A stretch of 24,731 nucleotides of DNA, taken from assembly GCA_028714615.1 (NCBI GenBank), contig JAQTMA010000013.1, positions 3,080 through 27,810 of the forward strand, given 5' to 3'. The notes below the pieces were generated by a model. That model was given only the letters and a program-made list of their open reading frames with translations. It did not search any database and was not told the origin of the DNA. This DNA is from Anaerolineaceae bacterium. GTDB lineage: Bacteria > Chloroflexota > Anaerolineae > Anaerolineales > Anaerolineaceae. Shown here piece by piece: positions 14,454 through 21,164 of this stretch (position 1 is the first letter of the stretch; every line of letters starts with the position of its first letter). The position numbers and the translations under genes were made by a program.

Positions 14454-15521
14454 ATGGATATCCAGTATCGCCGGAGGCGTAGCCTGATCTTCCCGTTGTT
14501 ATTGATCACAGCGGGCATCGTACTCCTACTTAGTAATACCGGTACCTTATCGGGAAACTTATGGGAGGAGATCGGCCGATTCTGGCCGGCGCTATTGATA
14601 ATCTTCGGCCTGGATGATATTTACCGAGGAGGCAGTTTGGTCGGTCCGGTATTTTGGGTTGGTTTGGGAGTAATTTTCCTGCTGATCAACCTGAACTATC
14701 TTCAGGCAGATATTTGGGATTTGTTATTTCGATTTTGGCCGGTAATCATCATTCTCGCCGGAGTAGAGATCATCTTTGGAAGGTTTTTCCGAAAGGGGTG
14801 GGGAGTCCTTGCCGGACTTTTACTGATTTTTATAGTCCTGGGTGGAATTTTCTGGTATGCTGGCTCAACGGTTTCGGTTGGAAAGGTACTCACGACACAA
14901 AACGTCCAGGCGCCTCTCAATGGAGCGACTTCTGCGGTCATCACAATTTCACCTGCAGCCGCAAAAACTACGATTCGAGCATCTCAAAATTCGAGTAATC
15001 TGGTTGAAGGCAGTATCAAGACCAGTAAGTCTGAGAATGTACGCGAGGATCAGAGCGTCCAGAATGGAATTGCGATTTACTCGCTGAAGAGTCAAGGAAT
15101 GACTGTCATCACCCCATTTGGTGATCATTCTTCTGGAGATTGGGACCTCTCCCTGCATCCAAATATACCAACCGATTTGACTTTCAACATAGGCGTCGGT
15201 GAGGCTATCCTTGATCTACAACATTTATCGATCACATCCTTAAGAGTCAACGGAGCGGTTGGAAGAGTAACCGTCGTTCTTCCCCAGCAAGGAAATTATT
15301 CAGCACAAGTGAACGGCGCTATCGGGGAGATCGTCCTGATTGTCCCGGAGGGCTTACCAGCCCGAATTACTGTAAATAACGCTATCGCCGGATTGCGTGT
15401 ACAAGGGAACCTGGTACAGAATGGTAAACTAATCACAACCCCGGGGTTTCAAGAAGGGAAAAGTCACACCGAAGTTCAGTTAAGTATAGCTATAGGTGGT
15501 GTGGTTGTGAGAAGTGACTAA
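14454..15521 (+). CDS. LiaF-like membrane protein with two DUF5668 units and a C-terminal beta domain
   Basis: The N-terminal 140 residues hold about five membrane helices. R-F-W-P-A-L-L-I-I-F-G (near 42-52) and R-F-W-P-V-I-I-I-L-A-G (near 92-102) show that the two-helix unit is duplicated within the protein. An extra helix at about 113-136 leads to a soluble beta-rich domain (145-355) with repeating strands of the kind V-N-G-A-V-G-R-V-T-V and V-N-G-A-I-G-E-I-V-L, similar to the toast-rack/LiaF family. Function is unknown; envelope-stress sensing or signalling is the family-level guess. AAGGTG precedes the ATG. No terminator hairpin follows, only T-rich sequence. Confidence 0.83.
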   Translation: MDIQYRRRRSLIFPLLLITAGIVLLLSNTGTLSGNLWEEIGRFWPALLIIFGLDDIYRGGSLVGPVFWVGLGVIFLLINLNYLQADIWDLLFRFWPVIIILAGVEIIFGRFFRKGWGVLAGLLLIFIVLGGIFWYAGSTVSVGKVLTTQNVQAPLNGATSAVITISPAAAKTTIRASQNSSNLVEGSIKTSKSENVREDQSVQNGIAIYSLKSQGMTVITPFGDHSSGDWDLSLHPNIPTDLTFNIGVGEAILDLQHLSITSLRVNGAVGRVTVVLPQQGNYSAQVNGAIGEIVLIVPEGLPARITVNNAIAGLRVQGNLVQNGKLITTPGFQEGKSHTEVQLSIAIGGVVVRSD

Positions 15522-15560
15522 GCTTTTTGATTTTTTGCGCGTTCTTGTTATGCATTCTCC

Positions 15561-15589
15561 TTGACGATTGCCTACAAGGTAGGTATAAT
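15561..15589 (+). promoter_or_regulatory. Strong sigma-70 promoter for rpmF
   Basis: TTGACG (15561-15566), a 17-base spacer, then TATAAT (15584-15589), ahead of the ribosomal protein gene at 15660. Expected start of transcription is near 15596, giving a leader of about 64 nt. The near-consensus match fits a highly expressed ribosomal gene. Confidence 0.85.
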
Positions 15590-15659
15590 CTCTGCGCTTT
15601 CATCACTGATTATTTTCACCATGTGATTTCACCCTCGGAAAACGAGATAGGAGTTAGAA

Positions 15660-15857
15660 ATGGTTCCTCAACCAAAGCGGAAACTATCGAAAGGTCGACG
15701 TGACCGCCGGCGCGCTCATGACGCACTGATTCCCAATAACCTTGTGCAATGTTCCAATTGCGGTGAAATGCGCCTGGCGCACACCGTTTGCCCCAAGTGC
15801 GGTTATTATCAAGGTCGCGAAGTAATCGCCATGGATAAAGAAGAGAAGAAGAAATAG
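15660..15857 (+). CDS. rpmF: 50S ribosomal protein L32
   Basis: Structural protein of the large ribosomal subunit. The 65-aa product opens with the classic P-K-R-K-x-S-K-G-R-R-D-R-R-R-A-H segment and carries a zinc-ribbon C-S-N-C (31-34) and C-P-K-C (44-47), so it is the zinc-binding (C+) form of L32. The following G-Y-Y-Q-G-R-E-V is also typical. AGGAG sits 8 bases before the ATG. It is a single-gene unit: own promoter upstream and strong terminator 14 bases after the stop. The usual neighbours (yceD, fabD, plsX) are absent here. Confidence 0.95.
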   Translation: MVPQPKRKLSKGRRDRRRAHDALIPNNLVQCSNCGEMRLAHTVCPKCGYYQGREVIAMDKEEKKK

Positions 15858-15870
15858 AGGATTGTACCCA

Positions 15871-15908
15871 AAAAGCAGAGGACCCTTCGCGGAGGGTCCT
15901 CTGCTTTT
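15871..15908. terminator. Bidirectional Rho-independent terminator between rpmF and hflX
   Basis: A 16-base perfect stem, AAAAGCAGAGGACCCT (15871-15886) with AGGGTCCTCTGCTTTT (15893-15908), and a 6-base loop TCGCGG. The A run on the left and T run on the right let it end both rpmF (+) and the converging hflX message (-). Confidence 0.95.
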
Positions 15909-15938
15909 CCTTTAAACAGAATAGATAGTAGTTATGGT

Positions 15939-17282
15939 CTAGATGCCTGGCTTATCACCAGCGCCACGAAGAACAAACGGTTGGAAGCGGGCAAGCAACC
16001 TGCCAGGAATTTGTCCATGCATTATCACTCCCCCCCGCCCGTGTTCTACCCGTTCCACCTGCCCTTGATCGTGGAACAAAGAGATCAGTTGACCTTCGGT
16101 ATACGGTAAGCGCACCTGGATGAACAAAAACGATTCATACAGTTCCGTTTCAATCGTCCGTAGCAGGTCGGGAACCCCGATTCCTTTTAAGGCCGAGATA
16201 GCCACAGAATTAGGGAACTCTGCTAAAGACTGTTGGGCCAATTCGGGTTCTCGGAACCGGTCGATTTTATTCAACGCTGTGATTACTGGAATCGAGCCCG
16301 CTCTAATCTCTTTCAATGTTTCGTGTACGGAGTTCGCTTGAGCGAGCGCGTTAGGATGGGTAACATCCACCATATGTATGAGAAGATCCGCTTCGGCGAT
16401 CTCTTCCAGTGTAGCGCGGAAGGCTGCCACCAGTTGAGTGGGTAGCTTCTGAATGAACCCGACGGTATCGGTGAACAAGACGACATGCCCACCAGGTAAC
16501 TCAACTCGCCGCGTGGTCGGATCCAAAGTAGCAAAGAGCTGGTTGGCTACATACACGTCGGTCCCAGCCAGCCTGTTTAGGAGAGTTGATTTTCCAGAAT
16601 TGGTATAACCAACCAATGCGACGATGGGTGTATGGGAGCGTTTCCGCTGGGCTCGATAACGCAAGCGGTGAGCTCTCACTTTTTCAAGCTCGCCTTTCAA
16701 ATGCGAGATTTTTCGGTGAATCTCACGGCGATCTACCTCGAGTTGTGTTTCTCCGGGACCCCGTAGACCAACACCTCCGGTGCTGCCTGTTCGCCCAGAT
16801 GCTCCTCCCGATTGGCGGGCAAGATGCGTCCAGGCTCGGGTAAGCCGCGGCAGACGGTATTCGTATTGAGCCAGCTCGACTTGCAGGATTCCTTCGCTGG
16901 TATGTGCATGTTGGGCGAAGATGTCAAGGATAAGAGCGGTCCGGTCTAGCACCTTGATGTTGTCTTTAAACCGCTTCTCGATCTCTCTTAAGTGGCGGGG
17001 AGATAGTTCCACATCGAAAATTATGATTTCCGCCAGGGTTTCTTCCACCAAGAGCTGAATTTCATCCAATTTCCCAGAACCGATATAGGTCACCGGATTG
17101 GGACTTTCGAGATTTTGGGTGGCTTGCCCAACAACGTTCAGACCGGCTGTTTCTGCCAACAACGCCAGTTCTTCCAAGGAATCCTCCATAGCAAGCACAT
17201 GGGCTTGACTGCGTGCTTGTACGCCTACCAGGAATGCACGTTCAGGAGGAGATTGTGTGGGTTTAGTATCGCGTTTTGGCAT
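15939..17282 (-). CDS. hflX: Ribosome-associated GTPase HflX
   Basis: GTP-binding protein that binds the 50S subunit and in known bacteria splits or rescues stalled ribosomes, for example after heat or antibiotic stress. The 447-aa product has the N-terminal HflX domain (about 15-130), a coiled linker with the glycine-rich G-G-V-G-L-R-G-P-G-E motif (169-178), then the G domain: G1 G-Y-T-N-S-G-K-S (225-232), G3 D-T-V-G (272-275), G4 N-K-I-D (338-341). A C-terminal extension follows to 447. Upstream, 74 bases separate it from the glutaminyl-cyclase-like gene on the same strand, so it may be the last gene of a trmFO-led message; no ribosome site is obvious. Confidence 0.95.
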   Translation of the reverse strand: MPKRDTKPTQSPPERAFLVGVQARSQAHVLAMEDSLEELALLAETAGLNVVGQATQNLESPNPVTYIGSGKLDEIQLLVEETLAEIIIFDVELSPRHLREIEKRFKDNIKVLDRTALILDIFAQHAHTSEGILQVELAQYEYRLPRLTRAWTHLARQSGGASGRTGSTGGVGLRGPGETQLEVDRREIHRKISHLKGELEKVRAHRLRYRAQRKRSHTPIVALVGYTNSGKSTLLNRLAGTDVYVANQLFATLDPTTRRVELPGGHVVLFTDTVGFIQKLPTQLVAAFRATLEEIAEADLLIHMVDVTHPNALAQANSVHETLKEIRAGSIPVITALNKIDRFREPELAQQSLAEFPNSVAISALKGIGVPDLLRTIETELYESFLFIQVRLPYTEGQLISLFHDQGQVERVEHGRGGVIMHGQIPGRLLARFQPFVLRGAGDKPGI

Positions 17283-17356
17283 GGAAATCGAATCGGATAA
17301 TACCTGATCCCTTTTTGTTGATATAGTTTACGCCAGAATAGAAGTATTTGCCAATT

Positions 17357-18289
17357 CTATTCGTTCAGCAACCATGCCCGCAGTGTATCTCCAACGACCT
17401 GTAAGCTTTTTGCAGACACTTTGTCGAGGGTATCGTGAGTTGTGTGCCAGAATGGATAATCAAAATCGATGATATCGACCGCCGGGATTCCTGCATTCAG
17501 AAATGGGACATGGTCGTCGATCATCTGATACCGATATGAGTTAATGAATTGTTGTTCATACCCCAATGAGGACGCCCGACCCCAAATTTGGATATTGATT
17601 TGCCTGTTGGAATTCTTCTCCATGTAAATATTCAGGTCTGCATCCCCAATCATATCGATGATCACTGCAGCATCAGGCTTTCCCTGCAATTGTTTGACGA
17701 AAGCCCGCGACCCGAGCAACCAATCCCATCCGGGGATATCGCCATTATCTTCATTGTCGATCATCACCAGCCAAATTTGTCCATGGATGGTTTTGGGTAG
17801 GCTCCTCGCCAATCCTAACAATACAGCCACTCCAGAAGCGCCATCATTGGCGCCGTCCACCGGCTGCGTCCTCTTTGCGGGATCAGCATCTTGGTCCGCC
17901 AGCAAACGCGAATCATAATGCGCACCCAGAATGATCCAGGGTTTGCCGTTACCTCGTTTCGCAACTACATTCACGATCGGGTGTCCCATTTCAGACGCTT
18001 CTTGCCGTTCAATTTGCCATCCAGCCAGAGATAGTTCTGATTCCATCCAGGAAACCACCCGGTCGTGCGCCTGACTACCGACAGTACGCGGACCCAGTGC
18101 AACCTGGAAAGCTACATCTATTAATGCTTGATCCCCGCTGAAGGGAATTTCAGCTCTACTCGATCTGCCCTCCAATATGCCCTTGAAAGCCAGGCCTCCT
18201 ACCAGTAATAACAAGATGATGCCGATCCCTATACAAGGGTAAAACCTGTGATTCCCCCTAAACTGGTGGATGAACATCTTTATGGTCAT
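17357..18289 (-). CDS. Membrane-anchored M28-family metalloenzyme, glutaminyl-cyclase-like
   Basis: One N-terminal hydrophobic segment (about 19-36) anchors a zinc enzyme that should face outward. The M28 pattern is visible: H124 in G-A-H-Y-D-S, D149 in D-G-A-N-D-G-A-S-G, E180-D181 in I-D-N-E-D, D212 in I-D-M-I-G-D, and H282 in F-W-H-T-T-H-D. Two stretches match glutaminyl-peptide cyclotransferases more than aminopeptidases: G-W-D-W-L-L-G-S-R-A-F (187-197) and D-D-H-V-P-F-L-N-A-G-I-P (258-269). It may therefore form N-terminal pyroglutamate on exported proteins, but an aminopeptidase role is not excluded. The usual E-E pair reads E-D here. Start overlaps the trmFO stop by 4 bases (ATGA), so the two are coupled. 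Confidence 0.83.
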   Translation of the reverse strand: MTIKMFIHQFRGNHRFYPCIGIGIILLLLVGGLAFKGILEGRSSRAEIPFSGDQALIDVAFQVALGPRTVGSQAHDRVVSWMESELSLAGWQIERQEASEMGHPIVNVVAKRGNGKPWIILGAHYDSRLLADQDADPAKRTQPVDGANDGASGVAVLLGLARSLPKTIHGQIWLVMIDNEDNGDIPGWDWLLGSRAFVKQLQGKPDAAVIIDMIGDADLNIYMEKNSNRQINIQIWGRASSLGYEQQFINSYRYQMIDDHVPFLNAGIPAVDIIDFDYPFWHTTHDTLDKVSAKSLQVVGDTLRAWLLNE

Positions 18290-19641
18290 GGTAATTTTGA
18301 TATGTATTGCTGTAAATCATGAATACCTTTATGGCTATACGCATTTTTGCGTTCGAATTTACTCATCCGATTGGTCAGCTCCAGAGGAGGTAGGATGCCG
18401 AAATTCGCTTTCATCGGCTGGAATTCATCCACCGCCACCTTGGTGATATACCGGCATAAGGCTCCGAGCATACAAGTTACCGGCAAGGTGATAACGGGTT
18501 TCCCTTGTAGAAGCCTGGCGGCATTCCAACCAGCCAGCAATCCGGTGGCGATGTTGCCCATATACCCTTCAACTCCCGTGATCTGTCCAGCAAAGAATAG
18601 GTTCTGACGTCCTCGAAACTGTAAGGTCGGTTCGAGCAACCTGGGTGATGCGATGAAGGTATTTCGGTGCATCTGCCCGTAGCGAACAAATTCTGCCTGC
18701 TCCAATCCTGGGATCAACCGAAAAACGCGTTTCTGTTCAGAGTATGTCAGATTGGTCTGGAAACCTACCAGGTTATACAGGCTCCCGGCGATATTATCCT
18801 GACGCAATTGAACAGCTGCGTAAGGCCAACGACCATTCCGTTTATCCTGCAAGCCAACCGGTCGCATGGGTCCGTAGGCAAGCGCCCTTTGACCGCGTCT
18901 TGCAATAACCTCGACCGGCAAACAACCTTCGAAATACTTCCTAGAACCCGCCTGTACACCAGATTGGATATCTTGTTCGAACGAGCGCATTTCAATCCGT
19001 TCGGCAACTATCAACTCTTCTACGAAGCGGTCATACTCCTCCTGAGTAAATGGGCAATTGATGTAGTCGCCTTCATCTTGTTCCCCCCGGTCATAACGCG
19101 ATGCGCGGTATGCAATATTCATATTAATCGTTTCTCGAGCAACAATGGGAGCAATAGCGTCGAAGAAGAATAAGTGCTCTCCCCCGGTCAAACTGAGGAT
19201 GGACCTGGAGAGAGCTTCTGAGGTCAAGGGACCGGAGGCAATGATGGCTGGCAAGTTCGGTACTTCCTTAACCTCTTCACGTACAATCCGAATATTCGGG
19301 TGCTCGGCTATACGCTTTGTGACCATTTGCGAGAATGCTTCTCGGCCTACGGCTAAAGCGCCACCTGCTGGAATGGCGGTTTCCTCGGCACATTCGAGCA
19401 GCATGGATTGCAAGCAACGCATCTCTTCCTTCAACATGCCGGATGGTCGATCAACCAGCTTTGAACCAAGCGAGTTCGAACACACCAATTCAGCGAAATC
19501 ACCGCTGGTATGGGCGCCGGTAGGAACTTGGGGGCGCATTTCGAACAAAACTACCTTAATCCCCCGCTGCGCAGCCTGCCAGGCTGCTTCACTCCCCGCC
19601 AGACCACCACCAATAACGATCAATTCGGGTTGATTGTTCAT
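18286..19641 (-). CDS. trmFO: Methylenetetrahydrofolate--tRNA-(uracil-5-)-methyltransferase TrmFO
   Basis: FAD- and folate-dependent enzyme that makes m5U54 (ribothymidine) in the T loop of tRNA, in the cytoplasm. The FAD-binding G-G-G-L-A-G-S-E-A is at residues 11-19. The active-site cysteines are C54 in E-L-V-C-S-N-S-L and C240 in F-E-G-C-L-P-V-E, matching the C53/C226-type pair of characterised TrmFO. V-E-G-Y-M-G-N-I-A-T-G-L near the C-terminal third is also typical. I chose the ATG at 19641 (451 aa, M-N-N-Q-P-E-L) because it puts the FAD motif at the usual distance. An in-frame ATG at 19707 would add 22 residues and run into the sigma-54-like element. It is divergent from rpoN and first of the - strand group. 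Confidence 0.94.
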   Translation of the reverse strand: MNNQPELIVIGGGLAGSEAAWQAAQRGIKVVLFEMRPQVPTGAHTSGDFAELVCSNSLGSKLVDRPSGMLKEEMRCLQSMLLECAEETAIPAGGALAVGREAFSQMVTKRIAEHPNIRIVREEVKEVPNLPAIIASGPLTSEALSRSILSLTGGEHLFFFDAIAPIVARETINMNIAYRASRYDRGEQDEGDYINCPFTQEEYDRFVEELIVAERIEMRSFEQDIQSGVQAGSRKYFEGCLPVEVIARRGQRALAYGPMRPVGLQDKRNGRWPYAAVQLRQDNIAGSLYNLVGFQTNLTYSEQKRVFRLIPGLEQAEFVRYGQMHRNTFIASPRLLEPTLQFRGRQNLFFAGQITGVEGYMGNIATGLLAGWNAARLLQGKPVITLPVTCMLGALCRYITKVAVDEFQPMKANFGILPPLELTNRMSKFERKNAYSHKGIHDLQQYISKLP

Positions 19642-19690
19642 CCACTCGATTCTACCATTCTCAATCTTCGAAACATTACCGAAATTAACC

Positions 19691-19706
19691 TGGCATATAA
19701 CTTGCA
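19691..19706 (+). promoter_or_regulatory. Sigma-54-type -24/-12 element upstream of rpoN
   Basis: TGGCATATAACTTGCA has GG and GC ten bases apart, the invariant sigma-54 geometry. It matches consensus TGGCACG-N4-TTGCA in 10 of 12 defined positions. The -12 half overlaps the -35 hexamer of a sigma-70 promoter, so sigma-54 holoenzyme binding here could start rpoN transcription near 19717 or block the other promoter. It also lies about 50 bases before the divergent trmFO start. Confidence 0.6.
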
Positions 19707-19730
19707 CCTTTCCCCAATAACCACTATACT
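19702..19730 (+). promoter_or_regulatory. Sigma-70 promoter for the rpoN operon
   Basis: TTGCAC (19702-19707), a 17-base spacer and TATACT (19725-19730) are close to consensus. Predicted start is near 19737, only 15 bases before the rpoN ATG at 19752, leaving just room for the GGGGTG ribosome site. It gives a housekeeping source of the sigma factor. Confidence 0.65.
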
Positions 19731-19751
19731 TGATCTATTCCGGGGTGCTGT

Positions 19752-21164
19752 ATGTTTCAATCTCACATTCACGTCCTTCGCCCACTGACGACTGCCCACC
19801 TGGCTCAAACCATGACTTTACTGAGCCTGACTGCGGTCGAGTTGCGACAGCAGATCGATTCTGAGCTGGCTGCAAATCCGGCGCTCGAACTGGTGGAAGA
19901 ACGTCGCTGTCCAACCTGTGGGAAAGCCCTTCCTCCTCGCGGCGCCTGCCCAATTTGCAGTCGACCCTCGCTATTAGCCCCCAACGAACCGGTCGTCTTT
20001 ATCTCGCCTCGGGAGGATTTCTATACGGGTGGGAGTCTCTCCCAAGAAGATATCCCAGAGGATAATTTTTCCACTGCGACTGAAGATCTCCCTACCTATG
20101 TACTTCGTCAAATCGCTCCTGAATTGGCATCCGGCGATCGAGGATTGGCAGCCTATTTGCTTACCCATTTGGACGAAGACGGTCTATTAACCACTTCACT
20201 TATGGAAGTAGCTCGTTATTTCCACTTTCCACTCTCCCGGGTAGAAAATGTCATCCGCTTGATCCAGCATGCAGATCCAATCGGGGTGGGATCTGCCAAT
20301 CCCCAAGAAGCTTTGCTCGTCCAGTTGGAAGTACTGGGCGAAACCGGCACGGTGCCCCCATATGCCGAACAAGTCATTCAAGAAGGCATGGATTTGCTTT
20401 CTCGCCATCAATATTCCGAATTAGCCCACCTTCTCAAGATCAGCTTACGCTCAGCTCAAGACGCTGCACGTTTTATCACAGAAAATCTCAACCCATTCCC
20501 AGCACGTTCCCACTGGGGCGACAGCCGCCAACCTTCTGAAGCGAGCTCGCAAGTTTATACCCATCCGGACATTCTAATCAATTACCTCAACGAGTCTAAA
20601 GAAAACCAATTGGTCGTCGAAATTATCATGCCCCTCGGAGGTACTTTACGGGTTAACCCAATGTTCCGTCAGGCTATCCGCCAGGCAGCAGGAGATAAGG
20701 TCGAGGAATGGAAATCCGATCTCGACCGCGCATCCTTGTTTGTAAAGTGCCTGCAGCAGCGCAACCATACTATCCAACGCTTGATGCAGCGCATCGCTAG
20801 CATACAAAAAGAGTTTATTCTGCGGGGCGAGAAACATCTGAAACCGCTTACCCGGGCATCTTTGGCTACCGAGCTAGAAGTGCATGAATCGACTATCTCC
20901 AGAGCGGTTTCCAGCAAAGCGGTACAATTACCCAATGGGCGCATCGTGCCCCTCTCCATGTTCTTCGATCGTAGCCTGAACGTGCGCACCTATCTGCGCA
21001 ATATCATCGAAACGGAAACGAAACCTCTCAGCGATATGGAACTGGTTTCCATGCTTGGGGATAATGGGTTCCAAGTGGCTCGCCGTACCGTCGCTAAATA
21101 TCGCGCCATGGAAGGAATATTGCCCGCACACCTGAGGCAGCATCATAGCATGCAGACTGCATGA
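19752..21164 (+). CDS. rpoN: RNA polymerase sigma-54 factor RpoN with a zinc-ribbon-like insert
   Basis: Alternative sigma factor that directs RNA polymerase to -24/-12 promoters and needs an AAA+ activator to open them. Region I (about 8-48) is recognisable from L-R-Q-Q-I-D-S-E-L-A-A-N-P-A-L-E. The core-binding domain covers about 110-300, the helix-turn-helix about 368-400, and the RpoN box A-R-R-T-V-A-K-Y-R-A is at 443-452 (last residue A where E is usual). The odd part is residues 53-69: C-P-T-C, nine residues, C-P-I-C, directly after Region I where Region II is normally an acidic linker. This looks like a small zinc ribbon. Length of 470 aa is normal. Its stop overlaps the kinase start (ATGA). 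GGGGTG precedes the ATG. Confidence 0.95.
   Translation: MFQSHIHVLRPLTTAHLAQTMTLLSLTAVELRQQIDSELAANPALELVEERRCPTCGKALPPRGACPICSRPSLLAPNEPVVFISPREDFYTGGSLSQEDIPEDNFSTATEDLPTYVLRQIAPELASGDRGLAAYLLTHLDEDGLLTTSLMEVARYFHFPLSRVENVIRLIQHADPIGVGSANPQEALLVQLEVLGETGTVPPYAEQVIQEGMDLLSRHQYSELAHLLKISLRSAQDAARFITENLNPFPARSHWGDSRQPSEASSQVYTHPDILINYLNESKENQLVVEIIMPLGGTLRVNPMFRQAIRQAAGDKVEEWKSDLDRASLFVKCLQQRNHTIQRLMQRIASIQKEFILRGEKHLKPLTRASLATELEVHESTISRAVSSKAVQLPNGRIVPLSMFFDRSLNVRTYLRNIIETETKPLSDMELVSMLGDNGFQVARRTVAKYRAMEGILPAHLRQHHSMQTA

Noticed and set aside
15524..15536. T-rich stretch after the third LiaF-like gene as a terminator
   Set aside because: No stable hairpin precedes the T runs.
17283..17356. 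Separate hflX promoter in the gap
   Set aside because: A TTGGCA-18-TAAACT arrangement can be drawn on the - strand, but the match is too weak to list.
19642..19707. Longer TrmFO starting at 19707
   Set aside because: It adds 22 residues before the FAD motif that the family lacks and would place coding sequence over the sigma-54-like element.
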